Notes under the pieces: model-generated | Seen by the model: the letters and a program-made list of their open reading frames with translations, nothing else | What the model was told of the DNA's origin: nothing | The model's database searches: none | NCBI GenBank assembly: GCA_010645155.1 | Contig: CM021316.1 | Span: 7,799,346 to 7,863,345, forward strand | Direction: 5' to 3' | Length of the DNA stretch: 64,000 nt | Origin: Tigriopus japonicus | Taxonomy: Eukaryota > Arthropoda > Copepoda > Harpacticoida > Harpacticidae | Program-made: the position numbers and the translations under genes | In this document: piece by piece, positions 47,001 to 57,442 of the stretch | Numbering within the stretch: position 1 is the stretch's first letter | Layout: each line of letters opens with the position of its first letter

Positions 47001-48532
47001 ACAAGTTATTTTGATTGATTTTTTTCTTCCTCTGTTCTGCAATGCTCTACATGGTAGACTCTTAATACAGATATCCTAATCTAGATAAAGGGGTCGCCAA
47101 ACATTGGTCTGCGGTGTGCAGTGCCGAAGAAAGATTTTTAGTCAGTTTGAAAATAGTTATTTAGTGACCATGTGATCGTTTATTTGTGGGCCCTTGACCC
47201 CAAAGTTGTTGCTGACCCCTGATGGAGAAGCTTTATTTAAAGTTAACTGACTGATAGGCTAATTGGTTTGAATTGAGGGAAGCATAAAGCAAGAAGCATT
47301 GGAATCATAGAGTTGGAGGCTAGCAATGAGAATAATGATTTCCAGTAAGAACAATTCAATTACGTTCTTCTGCAAAAAGTTGACAAGAATACGTATTTCA
47401 ATTTTCAGCTCAATCGAACGTCGGAGACAAAAGTTATACTCACTCAAAGTTCAGTGCAAATCCTACCGATAATCAATGAACTAGCCCTTTTGTGGTAATC
47501 GTTTTACCATAAAATATAAAAAATGAAAATAAATAACTACATATGTACATAAGTTTGAGAAGGCATAATTTTTCACTCCGGCATTCGATTGGGCTGAAAT
47601 TTGAAATACGTGTTCTTCTTATTGCAAAGAAGAACGCAAATGGTTTGTTTTTACTGGAAATCATAATTCTTATTGCTAACCTCCCACTCCATGATTTCCG
47701 AGCTTCTTGCATGAAGACATGCGTATTTTATCAGCAGCTTTCAGACTTCGTTTTTTGGAAATGACAATATTTTTCATTCAAATTTTACATTCTGTTTTTT
47801 TTCAAGTTAGCTCTCTGTTGACTGAATCTTTTGGTTTTGATGTCGTTGATAGCAAAATTTCAATCATATTTATCCCTTTTTTGTTATCGCTTCAATTGAT
47901 GATTTTCCCTTGCAATTTGGAAATGTAGAAGTAATTTGTCATCGTTTTTGCATGTTTATGGCATTTGATGAACCAAAGGATTCGATTGGGTAAATTGAGA
48001 AAACCTTGCCTTTTCATTAAGTTAAATCAGATCGTGACGCGATATCACGATCCTCCTCCATTAAACTTATCAAAGTAGTTTATTCGTTTCATCAAAAAAA
48101 TTAAGTGTATAAACCAAACCATGAGAACGGGAAGTAAGACGATTCAGTTATGGAATACCGTCAATCTCCCTCAGATTTAAGCATGAATATCTTGCCTTAT
48201 TATCTTTCATTTGCTTTTTCTCTCGAATTCAGCTCAATCCCTCGTCAGTAAATCATGGCAAACAATCCAAGAAAAAGGGAGACGAGACGAGCTTCTCTTG
48301 GGAATCGAAACAAAAAACGATCTTTCTAGGGAAGAAAAAGTCCAAAAAACGTCCGTTTGACGAGAGCAAAATCATCGACATCAACGACGACCTCCACAAT
48401 AATGTTCGAAACGGGAGAAAAGAAGCTCAGAAGCAAAAGAAATCGTCGTGGAAGAAGAGTCGACATGATCAGAAGAAACCCCATTTCAAGCGAGGTCACG
48501 GATACGAATCTTACACTCCCAAAGTGTTTTAA
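44041..48532 (+). CDS. CCPG1/PBIP1-like ER membrane coiled-coil protein, putative ER-phagy receptor (6 exons, 849 aa)
   Basis: Exons: 44041-44188, 44323-44460, 44563-44963, 45022-45693, 46104-46994, 48233-48532; phases fit and all introns are GT-AG. The N-terminal 240 residues are acidic, Ser-rich and probably cytosolic, with ESWTILD (Trp25) in the place where vertebrate CCPG1 has its LC3-interacting motif. SDIDFDEDIEIIPP (189-202) resembles a FIP200-interacting segment. A basic patch (HKRKD) precedes one transmembrane helix (about 247-267) ending GIGHFLGW, very like the GHF(Y/L)G end of the CCPG1/PBIP1 helix. Then comes a coiled coil (about 295-450, ENKELKAQLEQL), more helix, paired repeats DWTFDRAETRKEA and DWLFERAQNRKRF, and a Lys-rich C-terminal exon. 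In vertebrates CCPG1 links ER lumen cargo to autophagosomes and PBIP1 binds PBX and microtubules; one invertebrate gene may stand for both. Family assignment is from memory of motifs; the autophagy role is inference. Confidence 0.75.
47091..47220. mobile_element. Diverged MITE, family GGGGTAGGCAACC
   Basis: Left aggggtcgccaaacatt and right ttgttgctgacccctg are imperfect inverted ends matching 11979-12260, with a shared gtgggccc block inside. No convincing target duplication. Confidence 0.5.
47287..47711. mobile_element. Foldback inverted-repeat element (copy 2)
   Basis: Left arm (agcaagaagcattggaatca, ggaggctagcaatgagaata, tgatttccagta, acgtatttcaattttcagct) and right arm are reverse complements over about 155 bases with a loop of about 115 bases. 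It is the same family as 27489-27960, in an intron of another gene. Confidence 0.7.
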
Positions 48533-49037
48533 CCAACTTTTCTGGTCAGTGTAAGAAGAGGAAGAACAAAAAAAACATATTCATTCTGTTTCAGTTACCT
48601 ATATCTTTACATTTGTATGTAGACGATCTTGTCCCATTTCTATTTCTTTCTTGCATTTCACCAATCCAAGCGATTTGTCGTCTTTGAGGCGAGGATTCCT
48701 AACGACATACTTTTCCATTTTAGAAATAGTGGCCCAAATTGGCTCGATTCTCTTTCTTGTTTGTACTAATCCTGGGTCAATTATATTAGGTTATAATTCC
48801 GATTTTCATGGATGTTTTGTGCCGACTTTCATGGGGACATTGCAATCATGAGCCAAAGTATTTTTGTTCCTAAACAAAGAAGAAAAAACATAAACCAGAA
48901 AGCAATCATTATTGGTGTCTATCCCTTAAAAAACGGCAAAGACACAAAAATATTCTTCAACAAACCATTCTGAATTTTCATCAGTCATCTTTCACCCTTT
49001 TTTGTTTGAATGTTCACATGTTTGGTCAAGTGACACG

Positions 49038-49043
49038 AATAAA
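49038..49043 (+). terminator. Polyadenylation signal, CCPG1-like gene
   Basis: AATAAA about 505 bases after the stop, followed by a T-rich stretch (tgtgttttatttt). Confidence 0.55.
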
Positions 49044-50970
49044 TGTCGATAAATATGATTACCTGTGTTTTATTTTCGAGACCGTTTTACCAGAATTTGC
49101 TTGTCAAAAGAAAAATGTATAAAACGTAACTATTACAAGAATAGAGAAATCTAATAGAAGCTTCAAAATCCGTTACTACATGGAGGCAAATTGGAGTCTT
49201 TTGACTTTAATTATGATGTTGATTTTTATTGGGAACTTGTTGCATGGATAATATAAGTAAAAGGTGAACGCATCACTGCAGAAACGAGACACAAATTGAT
49301 CCTGAAATCGCCCTTTTGGACGATTGTAGGTGTAATTGTTCAGTCGGAACATTTTATTATGCTTCAAATGCACGAAATTCAACCGATCAATTTGAAATTG
49401 AGCATGTGAGGGTTAAATTACCAGTCGGACAACTGGTTTAACATGACATTTCCATACTCGAGTCGACTTTTGATTAATTTATTGTATATTAAATATTTTA
49501 ATTTTGAGGGAATTGGATGCCTCGCAAAAAAGGAGTAAATTGAATTTTCCTTATGTTTAAGGGTAATTGCAGGACATGTTCTATCCTCGTGTTAAACTTG
49601 CCGCCAAAAATTGCGACTTTCGCGTCCACAGGGTGTCCAGGAATTGATGTAGAAGTCTGATTTTCCTTGCCATTCAGACCAAAAATTTGCTCTAAAATTG
49701 AAAAAATACAGTAACGAAGTGTTTTAAAAAGTCGTATCCCAGTAGAAACCCTATTTTCAAATGAATGCCTCAATATTTGAAGGATTCAGAGCGTTTCAAG
49801 CCAAGCAGCTCTATTTAAGATTCTTCCTAGAAGGACACTTAAAAAATCAAGGGGACATCTAATGATCTAAATCTTCTGATATCAATATAGAATATCATAA
49901 TTTTTCAGAAGGCATGAGGAACAATCGTAGAAGAGCTTTAACCTAAAATATGCTAAAAATGTGAAGGTTATTTGTAAGGAAAAACAGATTCTAACGCTGT
50001 GCCAAAAACGCCAAATAAGACCCAAAAAATAAATAAAAGGCACACGCCCCCATACCAAGTCAAATTAGTTGAAGAGCTTGATAAAGGTTTCTTAAAAAGG
50101 GTTCGAAGTTGTTTGCAATAGAAATGCCATCAAATCTGCAAAAGTGTATTTTTCCCTAACGTGTCTCAAAGCCATTGAAAATCTATTTTTTTCGATGCAG
50201 ATTCTTGGACACTTTGTATTGATTCAATTTTTGTGACGCCATATCCTGATTTTGTTGGAGTAGAAATGCCTCTAAACCAAGTAAAACATCTATTCATAAT
50301 CCCTCCACCATTATCAAAAAGAAAAAGTCTAATTCAGTAAAAGGTTGCAATTTCCCTCAAGTGCCAAGTTGTCATTGAATAACTTTAACTAAAACACAAT
50401 CGTTCATAATGCATTGCTTCTGAGAGTACAAAATTGTTTCTATTGACTGAACTGTCATGCCTTTACTCGTATTAGCCGATAATTGTTTGTCATTATTCTT
50501 CACAAGAAAACATACTCAAAAAAGATAACTTATGGTGTCATTTGAAGTCATTTATAAGAGGACATAGGTTCTCTTCAAAATAGAAGAGGGCTACAAAATG
50601 GTATCTTCTTGCTCATTTACTGCTGCCGATTTAGAAACCCCCCTTCTTCCGAAAATGAGCTTATTAAAGAACGTCACTCATCTTTTAACATCAATCGATA
50701 TTGATTTAATTACACATCCATACCACACTTACTTATCGGGCTTTTGCTCCAATATCTAAACACCCAATTACTGGAGTGACCGAGTTCTTCGGCTATTCAG
50801 TCACTATAAAATTGCCACCGATTCGCAGCTCAATTTATACCTTGCTATGAATACAGTATGTTGCTAGTTGTAAAAGTAACGTCTCCGTGAATAGTCAAAC
50901 CCAATAAACAAGGTTACTAAGCGCCAATGAAGTTATATCGGGCTTGATGTCTTGAAAATAGCGATACGAA
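49044..50970. other. Spacer before the ionotropic receptor gene
   Basis: AT-rich, with short frames on both strands that have no recognisable features. A TATA-like box lies near the end (50805-50811). Confidence 0.5.
50805..50811 (+). promoter_or_regulatory. Possible TATA box of the ionotropic receptor gene
   Basis: TATAAAA 160 bases before the start codon, with an acagtatg initiator-like sequence about 45 bases further on. Weak evidence in AT-rich DNA. Confidence 0.35.
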
Positions 50971-52773
50971 ATGATAGTGCTATATTGGACATGGATATTC
51001 TTATGGCTTCTTTTTCGAGCCATAGAGTGCTTGGATTTGGAGCTATTGAAGCCTTTAACAAACCTATCATGTTCCTTATTTCAAGAGAGTCCCTCTTTCA
51101 TTTTGGAACCAGATGGACATTTGCCTCCAGAAGACATTTTGGGACTCCAAAAGCTCTTTCCAAAATCGGAAGTGACCAGAGATTTAGAATGTCACGAGGA
51201 GGAATTGAAGGTCATCTTTGATTATTCCCATGCAGATTCAAATTTCCGATTTAGTGACAGTTGCGTGTATGTCTTCTTAGTGCTTGGAAATCGAAACTCA
51301 ACCGAAGATTTCATCTTCTCCAAGAACCCTTCATGTATTTCCAAGGTATTCTCCTTATCATTGGAGCAAAATAGGAGTTTGATATATGAACACTACCACA
51401 GTTTTCAAGGGGATCCCATCTCCAAACTGATAGAAATCTGGTCAGGCGTCATTTTGACCTTTCAAGCAAATGCCTTTGAAGAGCGGCGGAGTTACCTAAA
51501 AGGCGCCAAATTCAAAATCGGACTTCTCAGTTTGCCTATGTTCAACGTTGTGCCTGAATCTGGGCCAAAGGATGCGTATGGATTCAGTATTGATGTGTTA
51601 AATGTCCTTCAAGAAAGAATGAAATTTGATTATGAGTTTGTTGAAGAGTCGGACTCAAAATATGGGGAACGTTTACCCAATGGAACTTGGACCAGTCTCT
51701 TGGGAAAGCTTCAAAGGAAGGAGATTCATTTCTCTGTGGCTGTTCTTGGAGTGGTTCATGAACGATATGAGATTGTTGATTTTGTGTCTTTGAGCACCAG
51801 GCTACAATACGTGATTATGACATGGACTATTCCTGGAGGAAGCAGACCCGTCTTGGATATGTTTAATGCAGATGTCAAGATTCTAGGATTAACTACAGCC
51901 CTGCTACTCGTGACGTTTTCATTGGTCCTTCTCCCACCCAATCGAGTCGGCATTGAGGCTTCCATTGGAGGTGTTTTAAATCAATTTGGAGCCTTGGTCT
52001 CTCAAGGTGCTTCAGATGATTTCGCGCAAGCCTCAAGGAAGATACTATTACTATCAGCACTGATCTTTGGGTGGTTTGCTTTAAATGTGTTCTCGGCAAG
52101 GTTGATCTCGAATCTAAGCATCGGAATCAGTTCCGATCAAATCAAGTCCCTTCAAGACATTGAAACCTATGGCTTTGATTTGTTCATCAATGGCCTGGGA
52201 TCGGAGTTGAGTATGTTCAAACATGCTCCCGATGGGTCCTTAAATAAGCGGCTTTGGGATTCCAAGATCAGCCGAAACTCAAAGTTCTTTTCCAACAATG
52301 TCATGGATAGCTTTGTAGAAAATAAAGATCTCGCATCGGCCGCTGTTTATCTGGATATTCTGGTGGCAAATTGGGTCTCGGATCATTCCTATCAAGGATG
52401 CCAAATTGAAACAAGGCCGATTAGCGCCCAAGTGGAACTAGCTTTCGGCTTCAATAAGAATTTCAAGTTGCAGTCGATGTTTGATTATCAAATCAGGAAG
52501 ATGGATCAGTCTGGAGTGCTTCATAAGTTAAAACAAAAATGGCTCTATCCCGCCGAGACTAACCGAGAATATATTTGTTCGGATAATTCTCAGGAGGTCC
52601 TTGAAGTGGACTTTGGGAACGTTTTCGAATTTTTCAAGATTCTCATAGTGGGAACCGTGATCAGTCTGGTGAGCTTCTGCTTGGAACTTCTCAAAGCCAA
52701 AATTGAAACTTCTAGGATTGACGAGATATCCGATTCCTCGTACGGGTTCTCTTCTTTGATCCAAAATAATTGA
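50971..52773 (+). CDS. Ionotropic receptor (divergent ionotropic glutamate receptor family), single exon, 600 aa
   Basis: Ligand-gated cation channel subunit, probably chemosensory. A signal peptide (about 1-20) leads into a short divergent N-terminal region. The split ligand-binding domain follows: S1 about 181-285 (KFKIGLLSLPMF, YGFSIDVLNVLQERMKFDYEFV, RYEIVDFV). Transmembrane helix 1 is about 303-322, the re-entrant pore loop about 333-345 (GGVLNQFGALVSQGA) and helix 3 about 358-383 (WFALNVFSARLISNLSIG), corresponding to the SYTANLAAF segment of iGluRs. S2 is about 390-535 and the last helix about 552-575. The size and lack of a full Leu/Ile/Val-binding-like N-terminal domain fit arthropod IRs rather than AMPA or NMDA receptors. 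The usual S2 Thr and Asp/Glu glutamate contacts are not obvious, as in most tuning IRs. It has no introns, unlike the surrounding genes. Its stop codon is 36 bp from that of the opposite-strand reductase. Confidence 0.85.
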   Translation: MIVLYWTWIFLWLLFRAIECLDLELLKPLTNLSCSLFQESPSFILEPDGHLPPEDILGLQKLFPKSEVTRDLECHEEELKVIFDYSHADSNFRFSDSCVYVFLVLGNRNSTEDFIFSKNPSCISKVFSLSLEQNRSLIYEHYHSFQGDPISKLIEIWSGVILTFQANAFEERRSYLKGAKFKIGLLSLPMFNVVPESGPKDAYGFSIDVLNVLQERMKFDYEFVEESDSKYGERLPNGTWTSLLGKLQRKEIHFSVAVLGVVHERYEIVDFVSLSTRLQYVIMTWTIPGGSRPVLDMFNADVKILGLTTALLLVTFSLVLLPPNRVGIEASIGGVLNQFGALVSQGASDDFAQASRKILLLSALIFGWFALNVFSARLISNLSIGISSDQIKSLQDIETYGFDLFINGLGSELSMFKHAPDGSLNKRLWDSKISRNSKFFSNNVMDSFVENKDLASAAVYLDILVANWVSDHSYQGCQIETRPISAQVELAFGFNKNFKLQSMFDYQIRKMDQSGVLHKLKQKWLYPAETNREYICSDNSQEVLEVDFGNVFEFFKILIVGTVISLVSFCLELLKAKIETSRIDEISDSSYGFSSLIQNN

Positions 52774-52809
52774 TTTTGTTCACCTGTTGCACCACAAGTA
52801 ATATATAAA

Positions 52810-53955
52810 TCATACTTTCAAAACCATTTTGCCCAAATTTTCTCCCGAAAACAAACCCATGAAGGCTCTGGGAGTGTTCTCAAATCCATTAATAACAGTT
52901 TCCTGAGGTTTAAGTTGGCCGTCTTGGATCCATTTGGCCATTTGAAGAATGCCTTCATTCCAACGGTCCTTGAATTGAGCAGCTTGAAATCCTTCCATTT
53001 TTAACTTCTGAATTTTCAAACAAAAAAACTAGATGTTAAACAATCCTTGTTAACTTGAGCACTAAGATTGACGAACCTTTCGAATAAGAAAATATTGGAT
53101 GGCCGTTGTTTTAAGTGGTTCCTCGGCATTGTAGGAGGCAATAGCTCCACAACAAGCCACTCTCCCACACTCATTCATTGATGATATCACTGTCGATGCA
53201 TCCTCTCCTCCCACGTTATCGAAAAAACAATCAACGCCTTGTGGAACTCCTTCACTCAGAGATTTCTCCATCGTCATCTAACAAGTGAGTTAATTATTTA
53301 CAATAATCTAGTTCCTTCATTTTGTTTTCCCTACCTTTTTATAATTGAATGCTTCATGAAACGCTAATTTGTCCTTCAACCAGGCCACCTTCTCGTCACT
53401 TCCGGCGAATCCAATGGCTTTGCAACCCTTGATCCTGGAGATTTGCCCTACCAAGCTTCCAACCGCTCCAGCTGCTCCCGTAATCACAATAGTGTCGCCA
53501 TTTTTGGGCCGACAAATCTCGGTCAGTCCAAAATAGGCCGTATTTCCCGGCATTCCACAAGCTCCTAGAAGCAGGGATGGCGGCAAATCCCCAATATCTG
53601 GAGCCTTTCTAACCATGTCCAGTCCTGTCCCGTGATTTCCAGCCGTTTTGGGATTGATTATGCCTGCTTCACGCCATCCATCGTAGACCACCACTCTGGT
53701 TCCAACTAGATAATCGGGGTTGCGAGAGTTCTTGACCAATCCGACAACACTTCCTGGCATGGTAAAAGGGGGTGACTGAGGCATTCGAAGGGTGTAGTTC
53801 CGTTGATAAGGATCAACCGAGACATATTCAGATTGGTAAAAGATCTCGCCATCCTCAAGAAGTTCGAGTTCTTCTTGAACCAGTTCGAAATCCTCGGGTT
53901 TTGGCGCGCCTTGAAAATGCCTCTTCAACGCCCATCGTTTGACCAACAGCACCAT
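52810..53955 (-). CDS. PTGR1: Prostaglandin reductase 1-like NADPH-dependent alkenal/one oxidoreductase (3 exons, 339 aa)
   Basis: Medium-chain dehydrogenase/reductase, zinc-independent, that uses NADPH to reduce alpha,beta-unsaturated ketones and aldehydes (15-oxo-prostaglandins, leukotriene B4 metabolites, 4-hydroxynonenal). Exons on the minus strand: 53955-53335, 53277-53077, 53007-52810; all phase 0. Motifs: KRHFQGAPKPEDFELV at the N-terminus, YVSVDPYQRNY, GACGMPGNTAYFGL (131-144), nucleotide-binding GAAGAVGSLVGQI (160-172), AGSDEKVAWL, CFFDNVGGE (224-232) and the terminal GFENTPRAFMGLFSGENLGK typical of the family. Length matches PTGR1 (about 329 aa). Loop differences, for example DGWREAGIINPKTAGNHGT, are expected between phyla. 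The start at 53955 fits the family N-terminus (MV...RxWxLKxHF). No clear AATAAA lies after the stop, so its 3' end must lie within or beyond the tail of the receptor gene. Confidence 0.92.
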
Positions 53956-56830
53956 GCTTCTGCCAATGTTTGCTATCTGAAACTGGGATGCATTTAATCG
54001 TGTCAGTTGTACTTATCCAAATTGAGAGGGTTCTTATCAGTTTTTCTGAATTTTATGGACATGATGAACTGTGTGAACTGAACAAAGATACCCTCAACGT
54101 ATAAAGAATGCACCGCGTAAATCAAATGGAGTCCTGCAAAACTTTGAATAACCGAGTAAAATTTGGTAACTATCAAGGAAACTGGGGATATCATTATCAT
54201 CTTCCAATACACCGTTAGCCACTTAAAAATAGATCTCGCGTCGCGACAAATTGTCATGCACGACCAACTGCAATTTCAATGGGACTCGTTTGTTGTTTAA
54301 AACTGAATAGTAGGTATGTGCTGAAGAAGAGATAGTTTGAAGATGGTGATCAATTGTAACTCTCGACTTGTCTTGGCTTCCTCCCAACCATCGGGAAGTT
54401 AATTGTCGTCAGAGCAATCTCCTGTGAATTATTTCAGAGACTCATAGTAGGATTGTGACCTTGACTCTCCGTTTTTAGTGCTGGGGAAGAGAGGTGGTTT
54501 CCACAAGGAGGCTAAAAAAACTCGTTTCATGTGTTGCCAAGAGCTCTGACAGTTTCCTCACCCCTCCACACCTTTTGAGCCATCCCCCTGCCAGAAATAG
54601 TAACCAAAAAAGAAGAACCTCTTCTGTCATACGAACAAAGCCAACTTTCAGACTGACCTCTGAAGCTCAGATTTCATGGATGTGTTACTAGGAGAAGATC
54701 TAATGATCTCTTTTCTTCGGAAGGAATCAAAATTTGAGGCCCATGTTCTTGGTGTCCGCAATCTTATCTGTCAAGGAAGTCAGTGTTTGATAATTCAGAT
54801 GAATGGGCAAGGTCAGGGAGGCCATAACGAGATTGCAAATATTGGAGGTGCAACCAACAAACTCATCCCCACATGGTTCAAACCATGACAGAGCATTGTT
54901 TTCGATGTCTGTTCACTTCTCACCCTTCCGCTTTGGGCACTCAAAAAGTGGGTGGGAAACGGATACAATTGGTCCAGTGTTGTCATTGGTTCTGCTCGAT
55001 TTTTCTTTGTATTCCTTTGGCATTGTTTCGACTTAGAAGCATTCCACCATTTCATTGCCTTTGATTTGCCTTGGTGGTCTGTATGCAGTACAGTATTTGG
55101 CTTGGGGCCATCGAAATGATTTGAATTAATTTGGCAAACTAAGAGATTCCTCCATCGAAGCCAAAGACTGACGATCATTGATCACGTTATCCCGGAATGG
55201 TTCATTTCTCCGTTTTAGAATGTTAATGCATTCAAATGTTTAAATCGTCGATGAAGTTGTGTTCTATCTTTTGTACGGACGGACCATCATAAAAAGAGAA
55301 GTTGAGGAATCTAATTTCCTGAGCAATTTTTTGTTGTCATTAAAATTTGTTTGAAATCCTTGAAACCAGTTTGCTGAAACTTATCACTCACTGAAGCTTA
55401 TTAGGGCCATTTTACGGGGAACAAGGTTACATTTTGACCAACCTTTCGAACCCTGTAATGATTTGAAATGAAAGTCAAAAATTGCAAGAGACACGAAAAA
55501 AACGTTGGTCTCAAACTTTCTATTGATTGTAATTCACAACCACACACATGTTCTTCCTCGTGTTTTACTGAAATGTTACGGACAAACCATCCTCATATGA
55601 CTTTGTCGGAACAAAGATCCTCTCGAATCTCGTCTACAGTAAATTCCTGAGACACGGATGAGCGTTGCTTTGGAAACCCTGATGGACGTACTCTACATTG
55701 AGTTACCCCCAATAAGGAAAAAGAGGGCTTAACTGGATAAATGGATAGTCATCTTGTGTCCACCAAAATTCGAACCATTTTCCTTGGAGACGAGTTTATG
55801 GGGCCTCTTCCATAATGGAAGTCGTTTACTTATCTACTTCTGAACAATGCCAGCCATCAACCAATCTTCAGGGATTTGACATACTACGTAGTTTCCTGCT
55901 CAATCAGCAAAATTAAAAGATTCGGAAAACGAGTATTTACTTTGTAACCTGTTTCAACCAAGTAGATAACCTTTTCTTTAATCCATCGACAACCCAAGTT
56001 TAGCTGAAATGATGCCCACAAGTAGACAATACCCATAAAACATTTCTTTGGTAGCTCTTGCCTTGTCGTTCCTCGATCTTGAATCGTAGTTCTTGGGGCA
56101 TGGTTTAAAATGAAAATAAAGTGTCTCTTGAATAAGTGGAGAATTCTGACAGTACATTTTTCTCTCAACTTGAAGTCTTGTTCAAGCCCAGAACACCGTT
56201 GTAAAATGATAAAGATGACATTCATATCACGTGGCCACCCTTTTTCTTCCTTCGCTTTACAGTTATGATGTCTTTGGATGATGTTCGTTTCGACACCAAA
56301 CTCATCCCTTCAATTGACTCTCTGCTCTTAAATTAAGCGAGAGATGCGTTCGTTGTCCGTTAGGCAATGCACACACTTATTGGCCACATTATGCCTGACC
56401 CAATGGTCAATAGGGCAAAATGGTTTGGGGATTAAAGCAGTGGATACTCAAGTTTTTTTTCTTCTTCTTTCAAGCTCGAAAGACGTCGCCCAAAAACCCT
56501 TAGTGACGCCCAACTGTTGCAGTTCAGGTACATGTTCTCGATTCTATAACGGACTCCTACCAACAAGCTACGCCTGACGCATGATAAGCAGACCGATATT
56601 CGGGTCCTTTTTTCAAACCAGTCTCGACAAAGATTGAATAAAACGTGAATAGATGAAGAGCCGGACAGATCAGTGATAGAGGCTCTTGACACCGAAATTT
56701 AGGTGGGAGAAGGAACACTCGCGTTGCCATTAAGTGGTTTGGTTGGTACGCAAAAGGTGTGCGTCAGAGTGGTTGTAAAAAAGCAGACCTACCCTGACCT
56801 GAGGCTTGAGAAGACATCTCGAACCCCATC
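53956..56830. other. Spacer between the reductase and cuticle gene 1
   Basis: Should contain the reductase promoter (minus strand) near 53960-54300. Short frames around 54494-55070 and 55884-56225 lack any recognisable domain. I see no RNA gene or clear transposon. Confidence 0.45.
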
Positions 56831-56868
56831 TATAAAAGCGGAAAGGAGAACTCGGAAAAGCATCAGTT
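56831..56868 (+). promoter_or_regulatory. TATA box and initiator of cuticle gene 1
   Basis: TATAAAAG at 56831-56838 and an arthropod initiator TCAGTT at 56863-56868, about 32 bases later. The layout is nearly identical to that of the second copy. The start codon follows about 43 bases after the initiator. Confidence 0.85.
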
Positions 56869-56907
56869 GATCACCAACCGAACACAAAACAACAAAAAAA
56901 AATCAAA

Positions 56908-57377
56908 ATGAAGGTAAGACTATTAGAACCTTAAATACAACTGGGTTTCAGTTGCTTATTCATTTTTCTCTCATTGCCCAGGCTTTCATCGCTCTCGCTA
57001 CTTTGGCCGTGGCCTCTGCCGCTCCCCGTGCTGACAACCCCCCTTCCTACAAGCCCGCCCCTTACCAACCCGCCTCCTACAAGGAGCCCTCTTATGATGA
57101 GCCACCCAAGTACGAGTACAACTACGCCGTGGCTGATGAGTACTCCGGTGTGAACTTCAACCAGAACGAAGCCCGTGACAACTACGCCACCAACGGTGAA
57201 TACCGTGTCGTCCTTCCCGACGGTCGCACCCAAATCGTGACCTACAACACCGCCGATGCCTACTCCGGCAACGTGGCTGATGTGCGATATGAGGGCGAGC
57301 CCCAATACCCCAAGTACGAGCCCAAGCCCGCTTACAAGCCCGCCCCCAAGTACGCCCCTGCCCCCACCTATGCCTAA
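56908..57377 (+). CDS. RR-type chitin-binding cuticle protein, copy 1 (133 aa, 2 exons)
   Basis: Secreted structural protein of the exoskeleton. Exons 56908-56913 (ATG AAG only) and 56982-57377 with a 68-bp intron. Splitting the gene after the first codons of the signal peptide is usual in arthropod cuticle genes. Signal peptide MKAFIALATLAVASA, then Tyr/Pro-rich repeats (SYKPAPYQPASYKEPSYDEP). The Rebers-Riddiford domain spans about 45-107: KYEYNYAVADEYSGVNFNQN, then EARDNYATNGEYRVVLPDGR and TQIVTYNTADAYSGNVADVR, nearer the RR-2 form. The tail is PKYEPKPAYKPAPKY. Codons are overwhelmingly C- or G-ending, unlike the rest of the window, suggesting very high expression. The translation product differs from copy 2 at two residues. 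Confidence 0.95.
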
Positions 57378-57429
57378 GCGATTGTGATTTGAAGCCTCAT
57401 ATTTATCGAGATGCTATTTATTCATACAA

Positions 57430-57442
57430 AATAAAAAATAAA
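57430..57442 (+). terminator. Polyadenylation signals of cuticle gene 1
   Basis: Two AATAAA hexamers (57430-57435 and 57437-57442) about 55-60 bases after the stop. Confidence 0.8.

Larger units (their letters stand above)
46995..48232. other. Intron 5 of the CCPG1-like gene (1.2 kb)
   Basis: Contains a MITE fragment (47091-47220) and a foldback element (47287-47711). The rest shows nothing. Confidence 0.6.

Noticed and set aside
56931..57305. Long minus-strand frames opposite both cuticle genes (also 62943-63404), rich in Gly and Val
   Set aside because: They mirror the strongly biased codons of the real cuticle exons. The sense frame has a signal peptide and RR domain; the antisense frame has no recognisable feature.
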